Position numbers and translations under genes: made by a program
Notes under the pieces: generated by a model
Databases searched by the model: none
Seen by the model: only the letters and a program-made list of their open reading frames with translations
Told to the model about the DNA's origin: nothing
Shown: positions 47,891 through 59,543 of the stretch, one piece after another
Layout: each line of letters starts with the position of its first letter
How positions within the stretch are numbered: the first letter of the stretch is position 1
Origin: Cymbidium sinense
Taxonomy: Eukaryota > Streptophyta > Magnoliopsida > Asparagales > Orchidaceae
Direction of reading: 5' to 3'
Assembly (NCBI GenBank): GCA_021442155.1
Contig: CM038222.1
Location: forward strand, 61,602,266-61,666,265
DNA: 64,000 bases

Positions 47891-49499
47891 TATTGAATTT
47901 TAAATGTCACATATATAAATACATGAAATTATATGATATGTAAGTAGATCTTTCATAATAATGCAATGAACCCACAGCCCTATAATCAAAAGATTCTTCC
48001 ACAATATTTACTCATAAAGTCAAAGAATGAGTCGAGCCCTAAGCCAAAAATTTTAATACAAACTTAATTTATAATATTCATATATAATGTTTGCCAAATT
48101 TAGAGTATAATAATACATTTTCAAAGGAAGTTCCCAGTAATTTTGATAATTGTTCCAAATGTTCAATTAATGATTAATATCTGAATTTTTCTTGCATGAC
48201 TTAGCCCAACCTATTTTTTTTTAAATGTGGAATATTCTTTTATGCGCTCAATATTTATTTTATTTTATTTTTAAATATTTATATACATATCACACAGTAC
48301 TTATATATTTATATATCTAATACATAAAATTAAATATTTACTTATCTAATATTTTTCTATGCTAAAAAATATATATTTTATTTTTTAAAAGTCAATGATA
48401 TATATATTTATTTATTTATTTTATTTTGGCTGAGTTGGGTTGGGCCCGGACTATATATATATAATTATATATATATCATCACGAGGTGATCATTAGAAAT
48501 ATGAGTCTTAGGTGGGTTGGGTTTGGTTGGGTTGTATATATAGATGAGATGAGCTTTAATATGCCTTTCATACATAGGTCTCATAGCAATATATTTGTAT
48601 TTATAAATATATAATATTTTAATTATATTTATCTAATAATTTAATTATATTTATTTAATAATTTAATTATAATGAGAGATAATATATGATATGTAAAATC
48701 AAAGATATCCACAATTAAAATAGTCTTTTTCTTGAACTAATTATAATTTTTATTCTTATGTAAATACTTACATTTTTCATATAAATTAATATTTTTAAAA
48801 TAATAATGAAGACACATCTCATTCCAAACGTTCGTTCACCTCTTTCACTATTTTAATAATTATCATTTTACATAACAAATTTATTTTAATAATAAATTAT
48901 GAGTGGGAGATATTAAAGGATATTATATATATATTTTTAATCTTATAACTTAATTGAAATAAGTATTTAGCATTATGAATTAATGAGCAAAGCTTAAGTG
49001 CATATATGAGCCTTATGGTTGCCATATGGTGATTTCATGTGAAGAAATATTTCCTTCCAATGGTAGTTATCAGTTAAGCTTATGAAGTATAATTTATTTA
49101 ATTATTTTGAATTTTTTGTGTTTAATATATAATTATTTACATTTGTGATAATATAATAGAGGTTCTATTTGGGTCAATGATGCCATCTGTGGAATATAAA
49201 AGAGACAGCAGATTATTTTGATTTTTTTATTTATTTTTAATATTTGAGATGCTCATTTAATTTCTTTGTAAGGTGTCATATGGCACATACTATATACCAA
49301 GATAAATAAATTTTTTTTATTGGTAGATTTTTAAAGGGCATCTAGTTAATTAATTTCTATATAAAATGTTATAGGGTTGAAATATTATCGAAAGAAAACC
49401 CATTTTGTTTGAGCATGAATCTCGATGTATATATTATTGGATGTCTCTTAAGATCAAGATTCAAGTCATTTGAACACTATTTTTCGTAAATATGTAGTC

Positions 49500-50050
49500 G
49501 AGCTAGTCATCTTGATAAAGTAAACTCAATGATGCCAAGTCGCCTAGCTAATATCGTCATTGTCATCGTGCGATCGTCATTTGACCACTTGCTATCGTCT
49601 TACCATCATATCTTGCTTTCGTACTGTCGATCCATCGCTCGAGCACTTTTACCATCATCAATCCACCGACCGGCCATAATCACTGGACCGCCTCCGAACT
49701 ACCTTTACTAAATTCCTACCCATTATTGTTAGTCCACCACATAGCCACCATAAGCGGGTCACCGTTCCGGCTAGTATTGTCAGATTGTTGTCATGCCACC
49801 ATTGCTCGACCGCCATCATTGGTCTACTGCTCAATCACCTTCATTAGACCACCGCTCGACCACTATCATTGATCCATCGCCCGATGATCACTATCAGATT
49901 GCCATTCAGCCAACATCACTAGACAATTGTCCAACTATCTCACTGTCATTATCAAATCATCACTCGATTATATTATCCCAACCATTAGCGTCCAGCTACA
50001 CCATCACCAGCTGACATCATTACCTTCAAAATTGCCAATAATATTGACGT
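49500..50050. repeat. ACC/ATC-rich low-complexity segment
   Basis: Repeated CATCATTGG, CCACCGCTCGACC and CCATCATC words without a fixed period. It is similar in style to the triplet-rich block of the A-type LTRs, and 49418-49450 (GCATGAATCTCGATG) echoes the LTR start region. It could be a diverged solo LTR; borders were not found. Confidence 0.3.
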
Positions 50051-51404
50051 ACACAATAAACATATTGTGCCGCCTATATGATTGACGACTGTTATTGACA
50101 ATTGCTATCACCTATACGCTAAAGTATGATATCGACACATACCATCGCTTATATTGGTGTATATTTTCTATAATTCATGCATGTTGTATCATATTAACTC
50201 CTTTCTCGACTGCGAGGAAGAGTATCACCATATATATTAGTAAAACTATTTCAACTGAATTAAGCCCTAACTCTTATTTTATCTATATGCATTGAATCTT
50301 TGTACAAAGTTAAGATAAATATATTCTCTCTACTACCGAGGCATAAATATATACGCACTTACAGATCTAATATTTAAATTTTGATATATCAAAAATTTGT
50401 AAAATAAAATATAGTCCCACATTGCAACAGCACTTAGGCAACTACAACTTAGCGCCATTTGTAAAAGCTGAAAGTGATGAGAGTTAAATAGCAAAATAAA
50501 TACAATAATAATCTGTTTAGATACTCTTCATGAAGATTGTTGCTCGGTCCAGTTACCAGAATTTTATTTTATCCGCATTAAAATTTAGTTCATAATATAA
50601 AATATTTTATTCTAATTAAGTTTTTAAAAATATAATAAAATCATTCAATTCACAGAAGAATAAAACAAAGATTATTATTGTTGTAATAATTTTAATAATT
50701 ATAGACTGCGCAATAATTTCAAAAAGATTTATAATTTGTATACTCTTATTTATTTCATGGGCAAAGTATTTACAATAAAAATGATAATAGTGATGATTGT
50801 ACATAATTTAATTTAGAATAGTAAAACTAATAAATTATTATATGATTTTAATTAAAAATTTAATTTAAAGGTAAATATACTTTGTGTCCGGTCTTAGTGT
50901 TTTGATGCCATTATCATTATATTTGTTTATTAGTTTATTTTAATATTTGTTTTAATCTATAGAAGTTTAAATTTTTTTCAAATTAAAAAATTTCTACAAT
51001 CATGAATAAAGAAGATGGGCTACTCAAGCCTTATTTGAGGCTGGATTTCAAATTAGGGCAAATCTAGAGCCTAATGTATTCAATCTTGAACAAAACTTGA
51101 TCCCCAAAATTTCCATTTTTGACAATCTATCAATAGTTTTGAAGAGCCTATTTAGAATCTATAGTTTAAGTCAAATCGCTTTTAAGTCAAATCGCTTGTT
51201 CCATCAATATTAGAGATGATGAAGAAGAAGAGAGAGAGAGAGAGAGAGAGAGAGATGAACATCCTAAAAAATATGAAATCAATGAAGATGACTAGACTTG
51301 ATAGTAGTGCAGGGATGAATTATGCATGTGATGAGGAAAAAAATAGAAAGAAAATAAAAGGATTTGTCCTTTTTTTACTTGCTTTTGTTAATGGAAGGAC
51401 ATGA

Positions 51405-51413
51405 AGCATGAAT
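51405..51413 (+). repeat. SINE copy 2 target duplication, left
   Basis: AGCATGAAT; the right copy at 51591-51599 is AGCATGGAT (one mismatch). Confidence 0.6.
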
Positions 51414-51590
51414 ACCCACCGTCTCTTGCTGGTTTGGTGAAGCAACCCCAGGACCATTGATTTGATTCTCTGAGGCGCGCTATGGAACATCAAGTGGGGG
51501 CGTCGAGTGGGTGATAAATGTGTCGCTTATAGCCATGATTAATAACGACATCTTCACCCGATGGGTGGGGTGATACGTCCCAAAAAAAAA
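51414..51590 (+). mobile_element. SINE copy 2, 177 bp
   Basis: Shares its body with the copy at 53191: CATGATTAATAACGACATC, CACCCGATGGGTGGGGTGAT and an A10 tail (51581-51590). The head has GCTGGTTTGGTGAAGC and TTGATTTGATTCTCTG at the spacing of tRNA-type A and B boxes, but decayed. It is older than copy 1. Flanked by a nine-base duplication with one mismatch. Confidence 0.65.
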
Positions 51591-51898
51591 AGCATGGATT
51601 CAATGTTATGGACCAAAGTATTTAAAGAAAATGTAGACCTACATGTGTCATATTTACCCTCGAATGAAATTGAATATGCTATATAGAGATGAGTTACACA
51701 AATATGTGTTTGAGTGAAACAAGACAAGGCGAAATGCATATGCAATTATACTCACTTTTTAATAATATATTAATGCGCGCGCACACACATATAAAACAAT
51801 CTTAGTAAAGGCATAAAGAATTATCCATCAACTAAAGCAAAATTAGATAAGCATAAGATGTTTTAATCAAAGATTTTCAAAAGAATTGCAAGTTTGAA

Positions 51899-52100
51899 AA
51901 ACAACAACAACAAACCTTTATCTCACTATACGGGATCTGCTATATGAATCCTTCTTCTCCATTGTATTCTATTATGTGTAAAATTCTCATTTTGATTTTA
52001 ATAAACTAATATCATTTTTTATACATTTTTTTAGGACTACTTCTACCTTTCTTAACATAAGGCAGATCTAATACATCTACGCTCCTAACTGGTCGGAAAA
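51899..52100 (-). mobile_element. RTE LINE 3'-end fragment (minus orientation)
   Basis: Begins ACAACAACAACAAACCTTTA and continues TATGAATCCTTCTTCTCC, TATTCTATTATGTGTAAAAT and CTACCTTTCTTAACATAAG, colinear with 15705-15885 of the full-length RTE. It is a 5'-truncated insertion that ends near 52100. It lies next to the last recognised J-protein exon and may be in that gene's final intron. Confidence 0.75.
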
Positions 52101-52193
52101 CAATGTGCTTTTTTTATATAGTTTTTATTAACGCCTCAGTTAACAGATATATACAGAAAATATAGTACAGTTCTAAAAGAAGTTCCATGGTGC

Positions 52194-52751
52194 TTACCTT
52201 GTTCGCTTGGAATCAACCTGCAGCTTCATAGACATGTAAAGCAAGGTAAGAACTGCACCCTGAGGAATAGGAGCAAATCTGGACAAGTTAGCACCAACCC
52301 AGATTGCAACCACCACCAAAGCAACAATGCTGCTGCTACTCTTACCACAGAGCCAGCTTGCAAAATATATGCATAGTGTAAGCAAAATACCTGCTCTGCC
52401 TCCTAAAAGCCAAGCTATCACATAACCCAGCTTATACCCAGCATCCAATTGCTTGTCAAGCAGAGCAGAGATTCCGCAGAGCGTTAGCGATGCTCGACAG
52501 CCGACTGTTCGCATGAAGAAGAGAGCGAAGAAGGTGAATCGGAGGACTTCGGCGAAGGGTTCTCTTTCGGGGGAACTCGTAGCTTGGTATGCTTCAGATT
52601 GATAGCTCCATGAAGCATCCTTGTTCTTCTGCCTCTTGTTCTGCATCGCCTGCCTGAGTTCTTCCCATCTGTAGATCCTTGATTGGTCAGTGATATGTGG
52701 GAACTCGTAAGTCAGGTTATATCTTGCTCGCTTGACTTCATCGGATAGCAC
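52194..52751 (-). CDS. J-domain membrane protein, exon with end of J domain and membrane segments
   Basis: The acceptor TCCTTTCAG (AG at 52753-52752) opens VLSDEVKRARYNLTYEF, the last helix of a J domain. A charged stretch follows (YRWEELRQAMQNKRQKNKD), then three or four hydrophobic segments: FTFFALFFM, LGYVIAWLLGGRAGILL to YFASW, IVALVVVAIWVGANL, and GAVLTLLYMSM. The frame ends at TAA (52196-52194). However, the last codons lie on AACAAG/GTAAGC, a strong donor, so the exon may instead end at 52198 and continue in an exon not found here. J proteins stimulate the ATPase of an Hsp70 partner through the HPD motif; the C-terminal membrane segments suggest an organelle or ER membrane location. 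Joined in phase to 54041-54109. Confidence 0.8.
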   Translation of the reverse strand: MLSDEVKRARYNLTYEFPHITDQSRIYRWEELRQAMQNKRQKNKDASWSYQSEAYQATSSPEREPFAEVLRFTFFALFFMRTVGCRASLTLCGISALLDKQLDAGYKLGYVIAWLLGGRAGILLTLCIYFASWLCGKSSSSIVALVVVAIWVGANLSRFAPIPQGAVLTLLYMSMKLQVDSKRTR

Positions 52752-53180
52752 CTGAAAGGAGTGAGAGTTAGACTTTGTTGGATATAGCTTTTTGTTACCT
52801 GTTTTTACTTCTTTGACCAACAAAAACAGTTTTCAGTTTTCTGGTGTCAGTTATGAGAAAAGTGTTCAGTTTCCTGAAGACTGAGAATAGAAACGGATGG
52901 AAATTTCAAAGAAAAGCACATTTTTGGATTTTAGTTTTTTATCTCAGCAATCATATAATTAATTAATCAATTTAATCATAGATTACTAATAATTAAATAA
53001 TGTATTATAATTATATGAAATCTATAAATATATTCATCTAGATCATTCTACCAACAACTCATATAATGGCGCGACAGTTTTTTTTAATTAAATAGTACCA
53101 AATCTTGCCTCACTTTCAACACTAATTTTAACATAATTTTATCAAGCAATCATTTGTTTTGATTGTCAATATAACAAAGA

Positions 53181-53190
53181 ACAACACAAT
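53181..53190 (+). repeat. SINE copy 1 target duplication, left
   Basis: ACAACACAAT, identical to 53388-53397. Confidence 0.85.
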
Positions 53191-53387
53191 GCTCAGTTGG
53201 TGGGCGGCATGGCGAACCGACCGAGTTGAATCCTCCGCGGGCGCTATACCTAAGGTGAGGAAAGTAAGTGGAGACCGACACGTGTGAGTGATGAATGTGG
53301 CGCTTAGGCGTGGGATTAGTCACGATATCCCCCACAAGATGGGTAGAGTGTTGGGTGGATATCCATTAAAAAAAAAAAAAAAAAAGC
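53191..53387 (+). mobile_element. tRNA-derived SINE, copy 1, about 195 bp
   Basis: The head has GCTCAGTTGGTGGGCGG (A-box type) and GAGTTGAATCCTCCG (B-box type, about 53226-53240), as in tRNA-derived pol III promoters. The body has GATGAATGTGGCGCTTAGGC and CACGATATCCCCCACAAGAT, with an A-rich tail (53367-53385). Perfect 10-bp duplications ACAACACAAT flank it. The clean duplication and intact boxes suggest a fairly recent insertion into the J-protein intron. It has no coding capacity and would have used a LINE's machinery, possibly not the local RTE, because the tails differ (A-run against TTG repeat). Confidence 0.85.
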
Positions 53388-53397
53388 ACAACACAAT
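53388..53397 (+). repeat. SINE copy 1 target duplication, right
   Basis: ACAACACAAT, identical to 53181-53190. Confidence 0.85.
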
Positions 53398-54040
53398 AAA
53401 TGCCAAATGAAAGCATAATTTGCATCCAAATGAAAGCATAATTTGCATTGATTGACAAGATAACATAGCACAACAAAAGGAAACAATGCCAAATGAAGCC
53501 ATCATTTGCAGCCATGGACATGCCACGTGTTTAGTTCCATGTCTAAGTAGCATAAGAAAGACTTACAAGAAGTACACCCTAGGAAAGTGAACCATAAAAT
53601 CAGTATGTGAGGTAAAATCTCATAAGCCACAAAAACAAAAAAGGTTTTGCTTTATTTCAAATTAAGAAAATAAATTTATTCTTGATTGAAATTAACAAAA
53701 TGATAGGCTCTTTCTTGTCTTGTCTCCCTTACCTTAGATACTAGTTGTGCAACATTACCTTTGAAAGCTCCAAAGAATCCAGGCAACAAGAATGGATGTT
53801 AAAATAACTTTCTATTTGTAATTCCTCCTATAAAGAAACAAAAATGGGAAAGGATGCCCTTGCACAAACTATAAAAATAAACCTTGACTATATGCCTATA
53901 TCATGCTAATAAGAAATGTCACTATAAACCAATGGAGTGACAAATCAGTATTGAACAAAGGGCTGCTGATTTTGACTACCAAATGTTTCCATAAATAATC
54001 CATTGATTCCAAATAATAAAGAGGTACAAGAGTACAACAC

Positions 54041-54109
54041 CTCATACGCCAAGCGAATTTTCTTAAAAACTTCACCAGCATGTTGATCCCGGCTAACATC
54101 TGGATGATG
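54041..54109 (-). CDS. J-domain membrane protein, HPD exon
   Basis: A 69-base exon (23 codons, phase 0 both sides) between TTTCTGCAG (AG at 54111-54110) and the donor GTGTTG (GT at 54040-54039). It encodes HHPDVSRDQHAGEVFKKIRL then AYE: the HPD tripeptide that contacts Hsp70 and the start of helix III (F-KI--AYEVLSD). It joins the 52751 exon exactly, giving AYE-VLSDEVKRARYN. The exon with helices I and II was not found up to the window end, so it is either further left in gene order beyond 64000 or too short to spot. GTGTTG is a less common donor, but the protein match is exact. The longer open frame at 54237-53896 is a shadow in another phase. Confidence 0.82.
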
Positions 54110-54222
54110 CTGCAGAAAACGAAAACGAAATAGAAAATGATAGTCATGGCATTAGTATACAAAAGAAAAACAAATAAATTATGGATTATTTTACACTTAT
54201 TAGCAGAAAAAGAAAATGATAG

Positions 54223-54530
54223 CAACAATAACAACAATAAGCCTATAAACCGCTACGTCCGACTACATGAATCTTTCTTCTCCGTTGAGTCCTATTAATA
54301 AAATAAGATACTTCTAGGTTTACCTCTACCTTTCTTAACATAGATTGAATCTAATACATCCGCTCTTCTAATTGGGTTATCGGACGGATGACATTTTATG
54401 TAACGAAACCATCTAAGGTGACTCTCTGTAATCTTATCTGCCACTAGAGCTACTCCAACCTTTTCACGTATATATTCATTTTGCATTTTGTCTCTACGTG
54501 TAAAAAAGTTTACTCATCCACCTAAGAAAG
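54223..54530 (-). mobile_element. RTE LINE 3'-end fragment with C-terminal coding remnant
   Basis: Minus-strand frame 54486-54295 reads MQNEYIREKVGVALVADK, ESHLRWFRYIKCHPSDNPI and RRADV, then KKGRGKPR. This is the basic C-terminal domain of plant RTE elements (RLRWFGHVxRR pattern). The 3' end carries an imperfect (TTG)n tail in sense (CAACAATAACAACAATAAG on plus). 5'-truncated. It sits 5' of the HPD exon, probably in an intron of the J-protein gene. Confidence 0.8.
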
Positions 54531-56490
54531 GATAGCATGATAAAAATTTCTTTAAGGATTCTTCTAAATTCTTGCAAATAATTTCTCATTTCCCAAATCA
54601 AACAACCTTAATTTTCATCTCATACAAGCAAATCATCCATCATTAGAACTCCTGATGCAGTTGATGCATGTTAATTAATCGTAATAACTGCATTTGATGT
54701 ATGGTCAATCAACCATAAAAAGTCCCCAGTTTTATCAGCACTGAATAGGATGAGTATCTTGATGTAGCATTTCAAAATGCAAATTTGAATGACCTATTTT
54801 ACCTTTCTTTGAATGGTCAATGACCCAAGAGAACAACCCATCCACAAAAAGGTTGTTTTCAAGTAAGAGAGTAATTGTTGAGTTATATTTGCTGTGCTAG
54901 CAAGTCAAAACCAGATCATAAATGCATGCACATACCGATATCCTTAAATGTAAGAACATGTAAATTTGTACATACAATCAAATGGATAATGTCAATCCAA
55001 ATTTTCACATTTTCCAAAAAAAAAAGGAAGAAAAAAATCAACCCGAATCTTCAAAATAAATAAATAAATAATAAAAATAAAAATAAAATCAATCCTAATA
55101 AGATTAAATCATTATTAAACGAGGAGATATTTCCCTTACGGCCTTGCAGTAGAGTTATTTAAGCATAGCATGTATCAAATGAATTTATAAAGGTTTGTAT
55201 CACAGAGGAAGACATACAAAGAAAGTAAGGTATGTGTTGGTAGAGAATGTTGAATTTAATAAACAATAAAAAAAAATTTACAGGTTTACGGGATGGACAA
55301 TAGGATAAAAAATTTGGGGTTAATGTAAAATGTTGACTTTTTTAAAGTCAAAGACTGGAAAACACTCATTGCAACATGAAAACCTTGAGCGGTTGATGAA
55401 CACTGTGTATGTTTATTATGCCTAACATCCTATTCCACTGAAGACAAAAGAGATGCCATTTTGCCAACAGAAAAGAGATCTATTAAGGAATTTAAAAAAA
55501 AAAAAGGCAAATATGGATGGAAATAGAGACGGGTTCTTTAGACAAGGATTCTTTAGTTGATGCTGATTCTTCAAAATATCGGGCAGTAGAATCCTCAAGG
55601 AATAAATGCTCGAAAGCACAAAGAAAATGAAAATCCTCAAACATACTCAGGGGTTGAAATTTTATGAACTAAAAAGCTCAAAATTCTCCACTCACCACTA
55701 GCTAAATTACATGACCCAAGTACAATTTACATTAATAGGACATATAAAAATGACAAAATTACATTTAAATAAAAAGAAGAAGATTTACATACATACCACA
55801 CAATTCTTATGCATTTACATATCTAACATTTGCCTATGCTTAAAAAAGAGCATTTCAGTTTTAAAAAGTGAGTGATGATATTTTTTTATGTGATATTATA
55901 GATTGTTATATATATAAAATTGAATTTTAGATATTATATATGTAAATATATAAAAATTATGTGATATGTATGTAAATCTCTCATAAAAAAATACTAAGTA
56001 AATCCCAAGTGAAGAATGATTAACCACAAACAATTAATTTTATGACAAGAAAGAAATCTAACATAAAACATGATATGTTTGAGAGCTTGAGAAGATGAAA
56101 ATATAGTGGTGGACTACTATAGAAGAAATTGTAAAATTAGGTATTATAAGTTTTTACTTTTAAAAAGTTAGACCGTAGATTTTTAGCAGCCACCACACTC
56201 TACCGAGTCAGATTGGAAAATACAACTTTCCCACCACAAATTTCTCAAAATGCAGCCAGAACGTAATTTTCCAAATAACATCGAACAACAACTGAACACA
56301 GCCTAAACCATGAACTAAACTCAATAGAACCTATGATGATATGTAAATGACATCAAAGTATATATATTTGTACATGTGTTTAAGGTGTAGCAAATAGGAA
56401 TTGCAAAACTTAGGTGAAACACTCCCAATATAAGTTTTTTTCCCAATAAAAGTTTTTCTTTAGGTAATAAAGTGAGAGAAGGAGATTAAA
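54531..56490. other. AT-rich stretch, no exon found
   Basis: Searched by eye for the missing N-terminal J-domain exon on the minus strand; none was recognised. It contains short A-rich and AATA-type runs (for example 55016-55032 and 55059-55088). The minus-strand frame at 55640-55422 is hydrophobic low-complexity and not accepted. Confidence 0.4.
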
Positions 56491-59440
56491 GTTGTTAGGT
56501 CCCAAGCCTGGGGTGAGAAAAGTAGAGGGTTGCATTAGGCAGTCGATAGTCAACATAAAACTTTTCAAAAAATCATGATATGAATTTTTTAATATATTGT
56601 GTCAATGCTAGGGCGTTCCCTAGAAGTGACACATTATATGACCTTAATAAAAAAAAAAAGTGTGCAAAGGTCACTATATTGGCTCCCGGGTGCAGTATTC
56701 AATAAAAAAGGGTTCCCACATATCGAAGGATGTGTGGGCAAAGAAGCTAATCCATAAAACTAGAATTGTGATATAATCTTAGAGTATGACACCATCATTG
56801 ATAAATTAATGAAATTAATAGATATTATAGTTCATAAGAAGATAAATAACTTATGTAATCAAGAAACTAAATGTGTTAAGAAAAAAGTCAAAGAAATTAA
56901 TAATTTAAATTTTAAACTTTGATATTTAGGTAAGAGTAACACAAAAAATAGTATAGGATTGATAATTGATTAGAATTTGAAGAATGATGATGTGAAAATT
57001 AATAAAAATGAAGATAGAATTATAGCTTTAAAAGTTGTGTTTGATGCTAAGGTTATTAATATTATAAGTGTTTATGCTCCTCAAATAAGTTTAAATGTTA
57101 TTCAAAAAATATTTTGGAATAACCTAAAGGAAATTAATATAAAGGATTCATCTTAAAGAAAGAGTATTTATTAGAAAAATTTAAATAAACATGTTGGTAG
57201 AGTGGTAAAAAATTATAAAAATATTTAAAATATATGAGTTTAGAGTAATAAAGAAGAATACAATAAATTTTATAATTGCTAATATTTTATTTGAAAAGAG
57301 AATAAAAATATATTATCACTTTTAAGAATGACCCTAATAAAACATAAATTGATTATTTTCTTATAAAAAATAGATCGTTTAGATTATAAAAATTACAAGA
57401 TCATTCCCAGTAAAAGTTTAAGTATCCAACATTGACTATTGGTTTTGAATTTTAAAATAAAGAGCTAAAAAATGAGAAATAAAATAAAATATTATCTTAA
57501 GATTATATGAAGATACTTAAATATGATAACAAAAAAATTTTTAAAAGTAAGCTATAAGATCTTAAGATTTAGGATGTTCGTGAGAAAACTAATGTTATGT
57601 GATAAAAATAACTACTTATATTAAGCAACAATAATAATAACAATAACAATAAACATTTATGAATCCTTTTTCTCCATTGAGTAAGTGGTGTTAAGAAAAA
57701 TGCAAAAAATATGATTGAAGAATTATGAGAAGAAGCTCATATTAGTAAAACAAATTGATAATGCGGTTAAAATATATGCAAAAATAATATAAAATAAGAA
57801 ATGTTTATTATAAAAATAGTTTAGATGTAAAAGTTTGGATAATTAGGAGATATAGAGTGGCTCATGAAGGATCCTAAGAAGCAATGTGATACAAGAATTC
57901 AACACTTAGTAATTTATATAATACCGGATATTAAAGAAGGCAAAAAATATATGTATAAGTTAGTCAAGCAAAGAGATAAGAGAAGTAAAAATTTAATTCA
58001 AATAAAATACATTAAATAAAAATCAAACAATATTTTTCTTAGAAGAGAATAATGAACATAGATGGATAAGATATTCTGATAAACTTTTCAATAATGATTA
58101 TGAAAATACAATTAAATTTTGTAACCTTACTATCCTAAATGAAAATAAAAATTTTTATTTTTATCATTGTATTAATAAAATCAAAGTTGGATAGCCTTAA
58201 AAAAATGATAAAATAGTAGGACCAAAAGATATTTCAATAAAAATATAAAAATACTTAGGAGATCAAAGAATTTTTTCACTTGTAAAACTTTTAAATATTA
58301 TTTTAAAAATTAAAAATTATCAGATGAGTGAAAAAAGAATTCATTGGTTCCTACGTTTAATAATAAAGGTGATGCACAAGAATATGTAGATTATAGAAAA
58401 ATTAAGTTATTGTGTCATACAATAAAATTTTAGTGAGCAATTGAGCATAGATTATAATGTGATAAAAAAAGCTTTTTAAAAATAGTTTGGATTCATCCCA
58501 AGTAACTCTACTATGGATGTTATGCATTTGTTGAAAGTTTTGATAGAGAAGCATAGAGAGACAAAGGAGAATCTACAAGTAATATTTGTTGATTTAGAAA
58601 AAGCATATAATAAAGTTTCAAGAAAAATGCTTGAAGAGTTCTAGAAAAAAAATAAGTTAATATTCAAGTCAATAAGGAAATGTATCACAATAATTACTTG
58701 TTCAAAACAAAGAGGATTGACCAAGTATTTTCTTATTTTAGTTGGATTACATCAAGGATCAGCTTTAAGCTCATATCTTTTTGCTTTAGTTATAAATATT
58801 TTTACTGAACATTTATAAAAGGAAGTACCTTGGTGCATGCTTTTTGCTAATGATATTCTTCTTCCAGATAAGACTAAAGAGGGAGTTCAAGAAAAACTTA
58901 AATTATGGATGTCAACCTAAAAGTCTTAAAGCTTTCATTTGAGTAGATCTAAAATAAAATACATAGTGTAATTTTAGTAGCAATAGATCTAATGTAGTGT
59001 GACAATGGTTGAACAAGTCATTAAAAAGAGTGAACATTTTAGATATATTGAGTCTATTGTTCAAAGTGATGGGATATTAATAGAATTCAAGTCAGATGGT
59101 TGAAGTGGAGGAATGCATTGGGTCTATTGTGTGATAGAAAAGTACCACTTAGACTTAAGTGAAAATTTTATAAGATGGTACTGAGACCTATAATGCTTTA
59201 TGACACTAAATATTGGCTAGTAAAAGAAAAATCATAAAATTAAATATTGCAGAGAAGAACGAGTGGATAAGTGGCTTTGAACTTAGAGAGAAAATGTAAA
59301 ATGAATATCTATGTGAAAAGGTTGGAGTATCCCTAGTGGCATATAAGATTAGAGAGAATTTTCTTAGATAGTTTGATTGCATAAAGCATCGGTAGTCCGA
59401 TGAAAGAGACACCTTTCATTTTACAATAGTTGCACTAAAG
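56490..59440 (+). mobile_element. Second RTE-clade LINE (plus strand), strongly decayed
   Basis: The 5' part GTCCCAAGCCTGGGGTGAGA and AAAGTAGAGGGTTGCATTAGG matches the 5' untranslated region of the RTE in the WDR5B intron (about 18645-18600, minus). Coding remnants in order: IVHKKINNLCNQETKCVKK (from about 56820), INIISVYAPQISLN (about 57055-57095), DVMHLLKVLIEKHRETKENL and VIFVDLEKAYNKVSRKML (58515-58635), CMLFANDILL (58836-58866), and the C-terminal LRWF-type remnant near 59360. The catalytic FADD is changed to FAND. Stops occur every few codons. The 3' tail was not found and no duplication was seen. A short piece near 57627-57690 looks like an RTE 3' tail in opposite orientation. Confidence 0.85.
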
Positions 59441-59535
59441 CTTGCATTTGAAAAAAAAAATTGTTCTCCTTTTATAGAAGGTTATGTGATAGAAAATTAC
59501 TTATCTTAGAATTCAAAAGTTGTCATGATTGATAC

Positions 59536-59543
59536 CTTGAAGG
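59536..59543 (+). repeat. hAT MITE 2 target-site duplication, left
   Basis: CTTGAAGG, identical to 59926-59933. Confidence 0.85.

Larger units (their letters stand above)
46062..51404. other. Long AT-rich intergenic stretch without a recognised gene
   Basis: Contains a T31 run (47702-47732), TA repeats (47849-47886 and others near 48455-48475) and one ACC/ATC-rich segment (49500-50050). Near 47098 TTAGGGTCTGTTTAGTTG resembles a Harbinger tip, but its partner was not found. Open frames are short and AT-biased. No coding signature was seen. Confidence 0.5.
52752..54040 (-). other. Intron of the J-domain protein gene, with SINE insertion
   Basis: A 1.29-kb intron, phase 0. It contains SINE copy 1 (53191-53387) inserted antisense to the gene. 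Nothing else was recognised. Confidence 0.75.

Noticed and set aside
53896..54237. 113-codon minus-strand frame around the HPD exon
   Set aside because: It runs in a different phase from the J-domain exon and contains no domain. It is a shadow extending into introns.
59206..59412. Minus-strand frame over the 3' part of the second RTE LINE
   Set aside because: Antisense to the decayed LINE coding sequence.
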